Assembly: GCF_000283155.1 (NCBI RefSeq)
Contig: NW_004454207.1
Span: forward strand, 8,902,313 to 8,966,312
Reading direction: 5' to 3'
Source: Ceratotherium simum simum
Taxonomy: Eukaryota; Chordata; Mammalia; Perissodactyla; Rhinocerotidae
DNA: 64,000 nt
Part shown: positions 11,461 to 23,884 of the stretch, piece by piece
How the letters are laid out: each line of letters opens with the position of its first letter
Position numbering within the stretch: position 1 is the first letter of the stretch
Notes under the pieces: model-generated
The model's database searches: none
What the model saw: only the letters and a program-made list of their open reading frames with translations
What the model was told of the DNA's origin: nothing
Made by a program: the position numbers and the translations under genes

Positions 11461-14400
11461 CTGGTTACCAAATGCCATAGTAGCTTGTTTCAGGCCTGAT
11501 GAAGAAGCGATTCTTACTTAAGTAAAAGTATCTATGTGAAGCCCACAGCACTTTCAAGTTGCCTTCCCAGAAGGCCTGGCTCCAAGCCACTGGCTGCCAT
11601 TGGCCTCCATTCCCTTGGGCCTTACCTCCAAAGAAACCAGTGTCCGGGGACGGAAAACACATGTGGTTTTGTGTCATAGGACAATTCTAAATAGAACGCT
11701 TCGCCTGTGCCATTTTTATGAGGTATCTGCTTGACACAGATCTTTAAAAAGAAAACCCACTCAGAGTTATTTCTGGAACCGAAGGTGGGCAAGAATGGGG
11801 ATAGTAAAATGAGATTATTACTTACGAAATGAGCAATGGAAGTTAAACCTATTCTTACCTATCACTTAATGCATCAATTCACAACTAAGTATGGCGAGGA
11901 CAATTTCCATTTCAGACCACCCCAATCCCACAGTGCGTGGGTCTGAATCCCAGTGTTGTTCTTCAATGGCCTCAAAGCTAGTGTGTGCCAATCTGTTCTA
12001 GATATTTGTTTGACCAGTGCCATAAACTCACAGAGACCCAGAATTCACTCTTTTCAAGGTATTTTTCTTGTGGCAAGTACCCTAAATGCACAGCAAAACA
12101 GAATCCTCCTGAATAGAGGGTGGGGGTGCAGAAGGGGAGCTGCATGGCAGTGGGCACTCCATGTTTCAATAGATTTGGATTCTCTTTCCAACTAGCTGGG
12201 AGTGAGGGTTCAAACTCTAACAGCGTCCAACTGACAAAAGTCTTGCTCAGTGACTCTTATTACCCAGGCATGAAAGTAGTTAGGGCTAACAAAGGCTGGC
12301 CTAAAAATAAAAAGCCATGATTTCCAACGCTAGAACAGTGGGGCCATTTAAGCTCCATTTTTAGCAAGTCTCGCTTACCTGTGAAGCAGCATATGGCTCC
12401 CATAATTCTCCAAAGCACGAAAGCATTAAAAGATTGGAGTGCCTGTGACAAGTGGGCTGGTCCCCAAATGAGTGTTCACACACTGATAAAAGCAGACAGC
12501 CGACGGTCCAGTCAACCCAACCGGCTTCCAAGGGGACCCGCCATCATGCTGCAATCTCTTAACCATTAGCAACAGTTAAAATATTAAGCCAAATGACAGA
12601 GAAGTTTCAACTACCAATTTATGATATCGGAGACTTTCTGTTTCTGACGAGAGGGCATTTTCTAAGCAGTTACTCCCTAGGGAGGAAGAAAAGAATCCTG
12701 AAGCAAAACACCGGGCTTGGTTCAGGCTAAAGATAAAGTACACCAAGAGGAAAAGAGAAGAAAAACATCGCGCGTTGCAGGGCGCATAGGGGGCCAGTGA
12801 CACTTCCCTAAAATGCAGGATGAGAACCTTGCAGAAATGAACACGCTGGCACCCTTATCTCAAATCTCCTCTGCACAACCCAGGGCACATGCATGTGCTT
12901 CATTACGTACCCCGGAGGAAGTGTGGCAAGCCTGAACGCTGACCACAACTAAGAAAGATAAAGTGGAAGATCTCTTCTGTGGTGGACCCACGGCAAGGAA
13001 GGGGACAGTAACACAAGCCAGCCTACCAGCTCCCCTAACAACAGAGCGCACCCTGTACCAGGAGCCAATCATTGGACTTTTCTTGACAAGTTCAATGCAA
13101 AAGAAATGTCTGTTAATGACTAAGCAAGGGCCAAGAAGATTCTCGTCTGTACAGTAGCAGTGGTCTGTCAAAGGCTGTCGTGCTGCCAAAATTCTCCTAC
13201 AGACCGCGTCACAGATAATTTTTACCTATTTCGTTAGGTCTTTCAAAAGAGACATACTTCCAAACATGTAAATATACCTTACAAAATGACAGGGCCAACA
13301 GCGGGCAAGACTGAGCATGCTGACTTTCTCAGTCGCTCCTGACCACATGTGACGTGCGCAGGAGAGGTGAATAGGCGATACCATTAAATACCAATTTCTG
13401 GCCCATATTGCAGAAACAAGACTCTGGCTTTAGAGTCATACATCATATGTTGTTTTCAGTCAGTCAACAAATATTTTTCTTTTGCTGCCCATTCTGGCTG
13501 AGACACCCTGCCAGGTGCAGGGATACCAGTGTGGAGGAGACGGCCATGGTCTTTACCTTGGCGCCGAAGGAACTACAGTCCACGAAGCATGATTTGCGGG
13601 GTCCTTGCAGTCCTCGGCGTGGCTTCCTGAGCCAGCACGTGCCCTGTGCCCTCTCCTCAAGCAGTGACCCTTCTCCTGAGCATCCGGAAGCATCCACATC
13701 CCAGTTAGGGGTGGGGAGCGAGGGAGGAAAAGGAACAGGGAATGATGTCTGGCTACAACAAATCGGATTTCCTTGCATTTTCCAGCAGACGAAGTAAAGC
13801 AAAGATAAATAAGATGTCCCATGATCCCCCCTCAAAAATAAATAACATCCCCAATTGGTGGTTTCTTCCCGTTCATAACTACAAACCCAGGAAAGTAAAA
13901 TTATGACTGCAGCAGGCACGAATTATTTTAGTCGAGTGTGTTATTCCCTTCCAACTCCTAAGCAAGAACTCGTCAGCTCCAGGCTGAAAGCCAAGATTTC
14001 CCAGGACAAGGCCTAGGACGATATGGAGGGAAGGGACCAAGCAAAGACCTAGCAGAGCCAGGGAGGGCGATGGGAAGGTGCCTGGGAAGGTGCTGCTGGA
14101 GCCCATGAAGGACCAACGAGTCTTGCAGACGCCTAAGCCATCACCACAGAAAGCTTTCCCTACCTTCTATACAAAAATTGGTGCACATAAATTCAACAAA
14201 TTATCACCTTAGCCCCCCCTCCCATTATAAGAAGGAAGCAATTTATGGCAGAAATAAAAACAAAGAAGATTCCTAAAACAAGCCCTGAGATGGTGCAGAA
14301 ATCAGACGAGGCCCTGATCCTCCCCCACCCACCTCAAGGAGTGGAAAACTTGCTTTTCCACAGCACTCCCCAAACTGGCCCTGGTTTTACTTATCTATTT

Positions 14401-15708
14401 CCCAGCCCTAAGAAATCCCTAAATGGGTTGATTCAGAACACCCCAGTCACATTGTGCCTTTAAATATCTTTTCCTACCACTGAAGGTCCCCACCTGGGTG
14501 CTCTTGACAGGACAATCGATTTTAAAACAGCAGCTCCCAAGGCGCAACCAGCATAGAGCCAACACACACATGTCAGCAGCCAATGTCAATGATGATGCCA
14601 GTCTACAGAAGGTGCAGCAGACACTGGTGGCATCTTGGTGCTCAACTGCAAGCTCAGATGAGAGGGAAGAGCCTGGGATATTGGGAACCATTGGTATTTC
14701 TCACTCATGGGCCAGGCAAATACACGGTGGGACCGAGGTTATCAGATGAAAAACAACATAACAACCCTGTGGGGTGTGACTGGAACATTCAAACGAGAGT
14801 GACCTGGAGTCAATAATTAAATAGCAGTTCCACCTAGAGGTTCATGTAGGCCTTATGACCTGCAAATTTTCAGCAACTCTCTCTGAAAGAATGATTCAGC
14901 CCCACCAAAGACAGTATAATCTGGTTGCAATTTCAGAAGAGAATTCAAACTCTTGAGGTTAGAGGTGTTTGAAAACCACCTAATTGTCTATTGGGGTAGG
15001 CAGGGCACCCAAGAGGGTAAGGACATCTGGGAACAGAATAACCCTGATTATTTCTAACAACTGATGGTCAATCATGGCTCACGTCTGGGAGGCAACAGGG
15101 AGTGGTGGGGAGCATGGCAAACTGAACCTACATGCTCACCCATCTGAACAGAGCTACCACCACTGCAGCCAAGCAAGAATACCAGCCCAAGGTTACCAGA
15201 AGACCTGGAATTTAAGACCAGCCAGGAATCTAAAATGTTGTGTGAAATCTCAATCTGATTCTCAAACACCAACAACTCCAGATTTGAAAAACACCACAGG
15301 CCACTTGGATACAGCTGGTGTGGCTCTCATAGCTCCTAACAATCCAAAGGTTATTTTCTACACTGCATTTCCAGGACATCCTACACAACAAAGACCCTTC
15401 CCACACCCTTACTCCCCGTAAGCCCAGTGTTCCTAGAACCCGCTCTCCGTCCACATATCTGACTCCAGCCCTCCATTTTAAGACACTCTGGAAAGATAAG
15501 TACTGATTTATTTTTATGTTATTTCCACATTCTGACAGAAAAAAAATTAATAATTTCAGATGATTCAAACTGGGTTATTTTCCAAAACTTCTGTGTATCT
15601 ATCAACATCGATGTAAACATTTGCAGTCCTCCACCAAAGAGACAAATTCAGGGACTGACAAATAGAGACCAGCACAGTTCTCACATTCACCCCTTCCCTC
15701 TCACGCTG
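11461..15708. other. 4.2 kb of unassigned unique-looking sequence
   Basis: This is the longest stretch without an obvious repeat in the left half. The frames at 13408-13919 lie on both strands over the same bases, which is typical of chance frames. No splice-site pair, domain or RNA gene could be supported. Low repeat density over 4 kb could reflect function or very old decayed repeats, and I cannot tell which. Confidence 0.35.
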
Positions 15709-15709
15709 G

Positions 15710-16047
15710 CTTAGTCAGTCCGGGCTGCTATAACAAGAATACCATAGACTGGGTGACTTAAACAACAGACATTTATTCCTCACAGTTCTGGAGGCTAGAA
15801 GTCCAAGATCAGGGTGCCAGCGTGGTCAGGTTCTGGTGAGAGCCCTCTTCCTGGTTTCCTCATATGGTGGGGAGGGGGACGGGTGGAGAGACAAGCTCTC
15901 TCCTGTGTCTTCTTACAAGGGCACTACCCCATCATGAGAGCCCCTCCCTCATGACCTAATCACCTCCCAAAAGCCCCACCTCCAAATACCATCACACTGG
16001 GGGTTAGGGTTTCAACATATGAATTTTGTGAGGACACATTCAGTCAA
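15710..16047 (-). mobile_element. MaLR solo LTR (MST/MLT1-like)
   Basis: Read on the plus strand it holds 'gggctgctataacaagaata', 'cagttctggaggctagaagt', 'catgacctaatcacctccca' and 'gggggttagggtttcaacat'. That is the reverse complement of a MaLR LTR. The LTR is solitary. Confidence 0.85.
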
Positions 16048-16054
16048 AAAAATC

Positions 16055-16114
16055 TGTGTGTTTGTGTCTGTCTGTCTCCCTCTCTCACACATACACATGC
16101 ACACACACAGAAAA
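16055..16114. repeat. TG/TC then CA low-complexity stretch
   Basis: A TG- and TCTG-rich half is followed directly by a CA-rich half. The two can fold back as an imperfect hairpin or form alternating purine-pyrimidine DNA. It abuts the MaLR LTR. Confidence 0.6.
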
Positions 16115-16587
16115 CAGATGAACACACAAGCTGGAGAGCCAAAAGGTATTGGAAAAAGGGAGTTTGATGAGTGCACCCACTGTGTGCTCGAAATGCATGA
16201 TGGGGGGGCCTTCACACACAGGAGGGCTCGGGCACAGCATGTTAGTGAGGCCCTTTTTGTTGTGGTTTATTTGTAACTCATTTGAGCCTCATCATGTGCC
16301 AGGCTCTTCACAGACACCGTGTGTTTACCCCTAGTGATGCGAGCTGTTCTGCTGGCTTCCCTGAGGAAACGGCACGTAGACGGGCAGTTGGAAATGGCCT
16401 TCGTGAAGGAATCAGCGAACAGAAGACCGACGGGAGGACATTGGCACTCATGGGAAAGGATGTAGTCCTCAAAAATGCGGTTGGCTTTTGTGATTATTTA
16501 GACATGTGAACCCCGGGAATCAGAAAGTATGAGAAAACCAAGTCCTGTCTTCAGCAAGTTCCCCAGCTCTGACAATTTAATACTTTT
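16115..16587. other. Unassigned sequence
   Basis: Nothing is recognised between the CA-rich stretch and the next ERE. The short frames here have no support. Confidence 0.35.
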
Positions 16588-16601
16588 AAAATACATCTAC
16601 A

Positions 16602-16820
16602 GGGCCGGCCCTGTGGCTTGGTGGTTAAGTGCGCGCGCTGCGATGCTGGCGGCCCGGGTTCGGATCCCGGGTGCGCATAGAGGCACCACTTCTCCGTCCA
16701 TCCTGAGGCCGAGTCCCACATACAGCAACTAGAAGGATGTGCAGCTATGACATACAACTGTCTACTGGGGCTTTGGGGGGAAAAAATTAAATAAATAAAA
16801 TCTTTAAAAAAAAAAAAAAA
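16602..16820 (+). mobile_element. ERE SINE, short-tail subtype
   Basis: It carries the B-box region 'ggttcggatcccgggtgcgc', then 'acatacaactgtctactggg', then 'gctttggggggaaaaaatt' and an A-rich tail. The target duplication aaaatacatctaca is perfect at 16588-16601 and again from 16820. A tail of about 18 A suggests relative youth. Confidence 0.95.
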
Positions 16821-16937
16821 AAATACATCTACAGCCGAGATGGGCAAAAATGCAGTCGCCTGATGCAGCAGAGACTGCTAATTATCTCCCAGTATCTCCT
16901 TCCTCCTTTTAGAAATAGAACCCTTCCCTCCCTCCAT

Positions 16938-17394
16938 GGTGGACAGAATAATGGGGCCCCCAAATATGTCCACATGCTAATTCCCAAAACCTGTGGATAT
17001 GTTACCTCACCTGGCAAAATAGACTTTGCAGATGGGATTAAGTCGAGGATCTTGAGACGGGGAGATGATCCTGTATTATCTGGGTGGGCCCAGTGTAATC
17101 ACAAGGGTCTTAAAAAGATGGAAGAGGGAGGCAGGAGAGCCAGAGAAGGAGATGTGATGACAGAGGCAGAGGTTGGAGCCATGTGAGGAAGGGGCCAGGA
17201 GCCAAAGGATGTGGGCAGTTCTAGAAGCTGGAAAAGGCAAGGAAAGGGATCCTCCCCTGGAGCCTCCAGAAGGCACGTAGCCCTGCTGACTCATTTTGGA
17301 CTTCTGACCTCCCAAACTGTAAGACAACAACTCTCTGTTGTTTTAAGCCATTAAGTTTATGGTAAACTGTTACAGCAGGAATCGGAAACTAACA
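16938..17394 (+). mobile_element. MLT1 solo LTR
   Basis: It begins 'ggacagaataatggggcccc' and continues 'aacctgtggatatgttacct', 'ggatcttgagacggggagat', 'gggtgggcccagtgtaatca' and 'cttctgacctcccaaactgt'. It ends 'aggaatcggaaactaacac'. It is full length for the family and has no internal region. Confidence 0.9.
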
Positions 17395-18084
17395 CCCTCC
17401 CGCCCCCAGTTTGTGTTGGGCACATGGCTGCCCAGCTGCAGAGTACGTTCGCCCAGACTCACTCGCAACTAGGGTTGAGACTGTAGCCAAGTTCTTGCCA
17501 ATGGGGTGTGGGTGGGAGTGACGTGAGCTGTTTCCAGGTCACATCCTTTAAAGAGGGGAGCTGCTCACCCTCCACTTCCCTCTCCCCCTGGGCTGGAAGG
17601 TGGACACGGTGCTGGTAAGCCAGCTCCCAGCACACCAACAAAGGCAATGCCCTGGAACCGGTGGAGGGGCGACAGCAGAGCAGGAATCTGGCCCGACCAC
17701 CTTGTAGAGCAAAGCCATTCGCCCACCCTCGACAGTCCAGTGGTCAGCAGGTGGTGACCTGAGAGGACACAGATGGCTATGCTATCTTGGGGTCTCTGGG
17801 ACAGCAGTTTAGCCTACACCTTAACACATCTGCGATACCAAATGTTGGTGTGAATGGGAGCAGCAGAAATGTTTACATTCTGGGAGCACACATTTTGAAA
17901 ACCAACTGGGCATTCTCTTCTAAAGCTCACACACTCTCTCCTTCAATGACTACGTTCTCTTCTTCACTCATTAGCGTGTGCATGCACTCATTTGTTGGGA
18001 ACATATGCTGGATTGCTGTAAATCCAGCACCTTGAAGCCCAGCAAAATTCGTCCTCGCTACACGCCTTTAAAAAACATTTCACA
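17395..18084. other. Unassigned sequence
   Basis: No gene or confident repeat is seen. The stretch from about 17800 is AT-richer and may be decayed L1. Confidence 0.3.
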
Positions 18085-18700
18085 TGTGCATGCAGAGACA
18101 TTTATTAGAATGGGGATAGGAAGTCCATTCATAGTAGCAAAAAACTGGAAGCAATGCAGAAGCCCATCAACAGCAGAAAGGATCAATACACAGTGGCACA
18201 TTCAAAGAGCAGGATACCAGACAGGAAAAATAAATGAACCACAAAATGAGAGACAACAAGCAAGTCCCAAGTCTCTGTGTAGTTTGGATGCCGGTTTTAT
18301 AAAATTAAAACCAAGAAAAACCAGACAATATGTTTTTATGAGGTACAGATGGAAATGATAAAACTATTTCTTTTTTTTTATAATTTTATTTATTTATTTT
18401 TTCCCCCAAAGCCCCAGTAGATAGTTGTATGTCATATTTGCACATCCTTCTAGTTGCTGTACGTGGGACGTGGCCTCAGCATGGCCGGAGAAGCAGTACG
18501 TCAGTGCGCACCCGGGATCCGAACCCGGGCCGCCAGCAGCGGAGCGTGCGCACTTAACCGCTAAGCCACCGGGCCGGCCCTAAAACTATTTCTTAAAGAA
18601 GGAGAGAAAGATGATTTTTAAAATGACTCATGATGGTTGTCTCCTCTAGAGAAGGCAGGGAGAGGGGACGGAGCCGGAGCACATACTGAGGGATGGGCTC
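18085..18700 (+). mobile_element. L1 3' end fragment, split by an ERE
   Basis: 'tccattcatagtagcaaaaa' and 'gcccatcaacagcagaaagg' mark the L1 ORF2 end region. After an ERE insertion the L1 resumes with 'ggttgtctcctctagagaag'. No reading frame survives. Confidence 0.7.
18373..18580 (-). mobile_element. ERE SINE, short-tail subtype
   Basis: On the minus strand it has the intact head, the B-box region and 'acatacaactatctactggg'. The T-rich left end is the A tail. The 14-bp target duplication taaaactatttctt is perfect at 18359-18372 and 18581-18594. It is inserted in an L1 fragment. Confidence 0.96.
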
Positions 18701-19119
18701 ACAAGTGTATATTTCATAATGACACTCGATGCTGTCCGCATGACATATAATCTGTGTGCATCAAATATCATATCAGCTTCAGAATTGGTTCTAATGCACA
18801 GCACCACGGGAAAAGGCCCCAGAGAGCACTGTCTGAAGGAAGGATTCTCATGGTGGTTTGAAGAGAGAAAAAAGATGGGAGAACCAAGTGAACATGAAAG
18901 ACTGACCCACAGCAAGTAGTGTGTGTGCCCTGTCACATCGCCAGCCTTCGTTTGTGAAAAACGCCATCATGTCTCCTATTAGTGTTGATTTGAGCTTCAT
19001 TAGGTTAATTTATACCTAATTTGTGAATCTGTTTCAGGTTTATACTTACAAAAGGAGCTTATATCTAGTTAAGTGCCTATATCTTCAAGTAGTATTACTA
19101 TTAAAAAGTTTAAGGCAAT

Positions 19120-19475
19120 TAAAAAGGAAGCAAATTCTGACACATGCTACATACTGGATGCTACAACCTTGAAGACATTACGCTAAGTGAAATAAGCCAG
19201 TCACAAAAGGACAAATACTGTTTGATTCCACTTACATGAGATACCTAGAGTAATCAGATTCACAGAGACAGAAAGTAGAATGGTGGTTGCCAGGGGCTGG
19301 AGGCAGGGCGAATGGAGTACAGAGTTTCAGTTTAGGAAGATGAAAAAGTTCTGGAGGTGGATGGTGGTGATGGTTGTACAACAACGTGAAGGTACTTTAT
19401 GCCACCAACTGTACACTTAAAAATGGTTAAAATGGTAAATTTTATGTTATATATATTTTACTGTAAAAAAAAAGG
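19120..19475 (+). mobile_element. L1 3' end (L1M type)
   Basis: It follows the standard order: 'agtgaaataagccagtcaca', 'gattccacttacatgagata', 'gacagaaagtagaatggtgg', 'gttctggaggtggatggtgg' and 'tgtacacttaaaaatggtta', with a short A tail. Confidence 0.88.
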
Positions 19476-20697
19476 AAGAAAAGCTAATAAACATTTTTAA
19501 AAGTTTAAGGCAAAATAAGGATTCTTGGAAAACATTTTCCTTGGGAAGGGAATTTCACCATTACTCATTTGAGAAACTCTGTTCTGTCCGGTTTCTCTCC
19601 AGAGGTCCAGCGAGGAGGGAGTTTCAGAGATGGACTAAACATTGTTGTATCTCAGAAAGGTGTCTTCTAACTTCACATGTGTTCCTCAAATTGACGCCTT
19701 TCCTTCTTTTTGGATAAACAGAACGTGTTCAAACGAACACCCTTTGGTTTAACTGCTCATTTCATTGTGTGATTCACACCACAATTAGGGAAATGAAAGT
19801 TAACTAAAATGTGTCATTAAGTGGAACTTTAGATATCTTTGAGTTTCTCTGGTTATTAGATCTTACACTTAACAGGCACTCAATAAAGACTTGCAGAATT
19901 TAATTGAATTCCAATATATGGCAGTATTGAGTCAACTGTCTTGTTTGTCCTACCAATACAGGCCGGTTATGTTCACAATTTGAAAATGTAACAGAGGAGA
20001 AAATATATGGTACGCGTTAGCTACCAATGCTTTCTAACACGTACTATCATGAGTTTAGAACTTTCACAGAAACTTGCCCCTGAGAGAACATCATAAATAT
20101 TCAGCTAATCTTTGACCAGGTACCTGAGCTGACATTTGGCATACACTTGGTGGCTAAGGAATGAATCCTTTACATAGTGCTGTCCATTGATGAAATTGAT
20201 GTGTCAAGAAGGCAAAGCTTGGAGATGGTTCTTCCAGCCTGGATCCTGAGGTCCTAGCCACCATTATACCTGGTGCCCTTTGAAGCTAAAAGCACAATTT
20301 TTTTAGGGGAGTTTATGATGATGACACAAAGAAGTTAAGCGAGGAAACCACAGGAGGGTTATTACAGCCAGGACCTTTCCCTTGTCAGCACGGGACTTGG
20401 ACCCATATCCCAGCCAAATATGAAGTCACACTGAGGGCCCGGGCCTTCAGGACACAGTTTTCCCCATGGTTCTGGGAAACAAAGTTCCTTTAAATGCCAG
20501 TCAGGGCATGAAGCGAAAGGAGTGGGGGAAGCGGAAAGTAAAGAGATGAGAAGGAAGCAAACCCCCAAGGGTTTCCCCTTTCACTGTGTATCCCCAACCT
20601 CACAAGTGTCCACTAAGCCAGGATTCACCATCTCACGGGGGCACACTGAAATAGGTACAGTGCTGTGGAAGATGAAAGCCCCACAGCCGTCTCCTGC
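19476..20697. other. Unassigned sequence
   Basis: About 1.2 kb shows no gene. 'aggcactcaataaagactt' near 19875 may be a scrap of an L2 end. Confidence 0.35.
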
Positions 20698-20775
20698 AGA
20701 GGTCTCTCTCTCCCCACTCTCTCTCTCTGTCTCTCTCTCTGTGTCTCTGTCACTGTCTCTGTCTCTCTCTCTCAT
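20698..20775. repeat. (TC)n-rich simple repeat
   Basis: Seventy-eight bases are almost purely CT dinucleotides with scattered G. The strands are segregated into pyrimidines and purines. Confidence 0.9.
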
Positions 20776-21059
20776 GCACGCACGCCCAAGGAGCAAAAAT
20801 AATGTAGAGAGATGATAAGCCATATGAGCACTTAGTTTCTTGAACTAAAACTGCAAGCAAACACAGGGATGGCGAGTCCCCTGCTGATCCACATATAATA
20901 ATCCCCAAGGACTGAACTCTTCTTCATTATCATTGTCACGGGTCATTCCAGTCATTTGGGAGGTAAGGAAACAAAGAATGGATATGAAATGTCACCCTGC
21001 CTACAACCTGATTTCCTTAAAGGATAAAGAGGAAAATTATGTCCATCTCATCCTTACTT

Positions 21060-21415
21060 ACAATATCAAGATTATGGAAGCAACCTAATTGCTCAAACGG
21101 TAGGGAAATGGTTACATAAGTTAAGACTCATGAACTCAAACAGGCAGCTACTAAAAACACTAGCTTTGAAGATGACTATGAAGTTAAGTGAAAAAACCCA
21201 GGACATACAATTATATATATATTACAATATATGCCCATATATCCACAAGTAGATAGTAAAAAGCCTGAAAAGACATACACCACAAGAAAATGATCCTGGT
21301 TGTATTGGGGTATTGTATGGGTGCTCAGTTTAAATTCTCCTGCTTCCTATTTTCTAAACTCTAATAATATAGTCACTATACATTTACAGCAAAGAACATT
21401 TTTTTAAGGTTAGAG
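21060..21415 (+). mobile_element. Old L1 ORF2-end/3'UTR fragment
   Basis: 'attatggaagcaacctaatt', 'tagggaaatggttacataag', 'gatgactatgaagttaagtg' and 'atgatcctggttgtattggg' give the usual order of the oldest L1 3' ends. The fragment is heavily decayed. Confidence 0.55.
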
Positions 21416-21854
21416 AATATTGGAGCTAGAATCAGACCCAGGCATCCTAGAGCCTGTCCCTCCCCTCAGTCAGGGATGGCACCCTCTACACCATCCTCCC
21501 AGAGGTCTTTTAAGATAACAGCCCTCACCATTAGGGAGTGGCCCTTGAAGAAGCCACTGGAGGCTGTGGGCTGGGGAAGGCCTCCCAGTGCCGGTCACCC
21601 CAGTCCCATGTCCATGCCCCCCCCCCCGCCCCGGTGGGACAGCAGGAGCCATTCCCAGATGTGCGCACAGGGGGCACACTCCCCAAAGGTTTCCTCTTCC
21701 CCGGGGGACCACACACCCTCATGTGGCCATCTTGACCTTAGACAGCATGGAACAAACGATCGTTTCATCTAGTTTCACCGACTACAGTACTTTTTACTGA
21801 GCAAAGGAGGTGGTGATGTCAGCTGAAAATCCTGAGACATGGGGTAGCACTTGT
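21416..21854. other. Unassigned sequence
   Basis: Overlapping frames on both strands at 21470-21800 reflect GC-rich composition, including a C run at about 21620. No domain is present. Confidence 0.35.
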
Positions 21855-22785
21855 GGGAGAGGGCTTAAAGGAAGAAATGGGAGAAGAGAAAGAAAGAGGG
21901 GGATTTCAGGAGAGGAAGGAGAGAGGGAGTGGTGACTGAGAGAGAGGGAGAGAGAGTGAGCACAGAGTGGGGGTTTCAGGGGAGAGCTGGGGTAGGGAGA
22001 GAGATAGTGGGAGAGAGGGGGACTGGGGGAGAGATAAGAGGATGGGAGAGAAGAGAGAGAGGGTTTGAGGGGGAGAGAGGGAGAGTTAGGGGACAGAGGG
22101 GGAGGTAGAGGGGAGGGAAAAGGGAGGAAGAAGAGGAGGGAAGAAGAAAAGGGGCTTAGTAAGAAGCGGGAGGAAGAGGCAGGGGTGTGGAGGAGAGGAA
22201 GTGTGGAGAAAGGGGGATGTGGAGGAGAAGGGGGGATGTGGAGGAGAAGGGGGGATGTGGAAGAGAAGGGATGTGGGCAAGGAGAAGGGGTACAGACAGG
22301 GATGGGAGAGGAGGGGTGGAGAATAGAGAGGGTGAGGGAGAGGGGGTGAGAAAGAGAGAGAAAGAAAGAAAGAGGGGCAGGGGGAAAGGGGCAGATGAGA
22401 GGGGCTGCAGGGAAGGGAAGGGGAGAGAGCAGGAGGGATGGAGGGTCAGGAGAGGGTGGGTGCAGGGAGAGGTGTGGGGGGAGAGAGGAGGGAGAGAGGG
22501 CGCATGAGGGAAGAGGAAGTTAGGGGAAAGAATGAGTGAGGGGTAAAGAGAAGGTGTAGGAGGGGTGGGGAAGGGAGAGGGTGGGGGAGCAGGGGTGAGA
22601 GAGAGGGTACAGGGACAAAGAGAGAGTGGGGGGAGAAGGTGGGAGGAGAGAGGGTAGGATGAAAGGTGGTGGGGGTGAAGGGCAAGAGGACAGGAGGCTG
22701 GGAGAGGGGGATGGGGGAGTGAGGGATGAGAAAGAGGATGAGGGAGAGAAGGCCGGAGGCTGGGGAGAGGCAGAGAGCCAGACTT
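21855..22785. repeat. 900-bp G/A-rich (polypurine) tract
   Basis: The plus strand is overwhelmingly G and A with rare T and C, built from gggaga, gagaga and gaggag motifs. It contains a local minisatellite (separate entry). The long arginine/glutamate/glycine-rich frames at 22065-22982 arise from this composition and are not proteins. Such tracts can adopt triplex or G-quadruplex structures, and sequencing coverage over them is often poor. Confidence 0.9.
22186..22285 (+). repeat. 19-bp minisatellite inside the purine tract
   Basis: The unit tgtggaggagaaggggg(ga) recurs about four to five times with small changes, two of the copies being identical. It is the only clearly periodic part of the purine tract. 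Confidence 0.75.
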
Positions 22786-23643
22786 TAGAGCAACAGTCCC
22801 CTGCCCCCTTTTCCCTACATCTCTCCGCCTCAGCGGTTAACTTGCCAGGCGGCTGTTTTTCACAATGTCTTCATCTCTTCCTCCATTTAAAAACCCACAG
22901 GTTCCCTAAAAGAGCCAGACAGTGTCACAGCCACACCCCGCCCCCACTGCATGCTATCACCAACCCATCCATGTGCCCCTGAAGTCACATCCACACTTTT
23001 TAAGTGCTGCCAACTCAAAAGGAGAAATCGAGTTCAGTTACACAATTCAGGGTCTCAAAGGGCAAAAATAACACCGTTACTCACTCCGAAGCACAACTGT
23101 GCACAACTGTGCCTGGCGCAGCCAGGAGCCCTTCCTGGGGATGGGTGGGTGCTTGTGAAAGGGACTCTGAGGATGAATGGAACACCCTCAAAGGCTCCAG
23201 CACCACTTCACACCAATTGTCCCTTTGTCAAGAGAAAGCCATGAAAAATGGGCACAGGCACTTCCAGGTATTCTGGCTTACAGCTTTCCAGCATCCTCAA
23301 TTATAGGCCTGCCCCAAGAGTGGCCCCCCAGGCACCCTCATCTTACCTTCACTGTTCCTGGGGGCAGGGCTTCGTTCTGGTCATCACTGTGTTCCAGCAC
23401 CTAGCATACACCTGGCACTGAGTAGGCCCTTCTTAAACATTTCCACAGGACTAGAACTAGGCACGTCCCTCCCCTCACAGACATGGGCACGGAGCAGCCA
23501 CCTGTGTATCTCTAGGAAGCGACATCGACTCCAGTGGGCTCAGTCTCGCTAACGGGAATTTGGTCCTGGGCTCGAATCAGGTCACTCTTAACAAGTGGCT
23601 GGAACTGTGGCACATGCCCTGTGAATGAGCTGCACAGAGAGAA
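22786..23643. other. Unassigned sequence with a probable L2 end
   Basis: Bases 23375-23445 ('gttccagcacctagcataca', then 'ctggcactgagtaggccctt') match the L2 3' end pattern. The rest is unique-looking with no gene. Confidence 0.45.
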
Positions 23644-23658
23644 GAAAGGGGACAGGTT

Positions 23659-23869
23659 GGGCCGGCCCCGTGGCTTAGCAGTTAAGTGCGCGCACTCTGC
23701 TGCTGGCAGCCCAGGTTCGGATCCTGGGCGCGCACCGGTGCACCGCTTCTCCAGCCATGCTGAGGCTGGGTCCCACATACAGCAACTAGAAGGATGTGCA
23801 GCTATGACATACAACTATCTACTGGGGCTTTGTGGGGGAAAATAAATAAATAAAACTTTAAAAAAAAAA
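23659..23869 (+). mobile_element. ERE SINE, short-tail subtype
   Basis: The head is intact and the B box reads 'ggttcggatcctgggcgcgc'. The body has 'acatacaactatctactggg' and a (AAAT)n/A tail. The 15-bp target duplication gaaaggggacaggtt is perfect at 23644-23658 and 23870-23884. Confidence 0.96.
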
Positions 23870-23884
23870 GAAAGGGGACAGGTT

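Noticed and set aside
13408..13919. Overlapping frames of 129 and 151 codons
   Set aside because: They lie on opposite strands of the same bases, with no recognisable domain, splice signals or codon pattern.
16602..16690. tRNA gene candidates at the heads of EREs
   Set aside because: The A and B boxes are those of a tRNA-derived SINE. The sequence cannot fold into a full cloverleaf and is followed by SINE body and A tail.
22065..22982. Arg/Glu/Gly-rich frames of 94-118 codons
   Set aside because: They follow from the G/A-rich low-complexity tract and have no start context or conserved domain.
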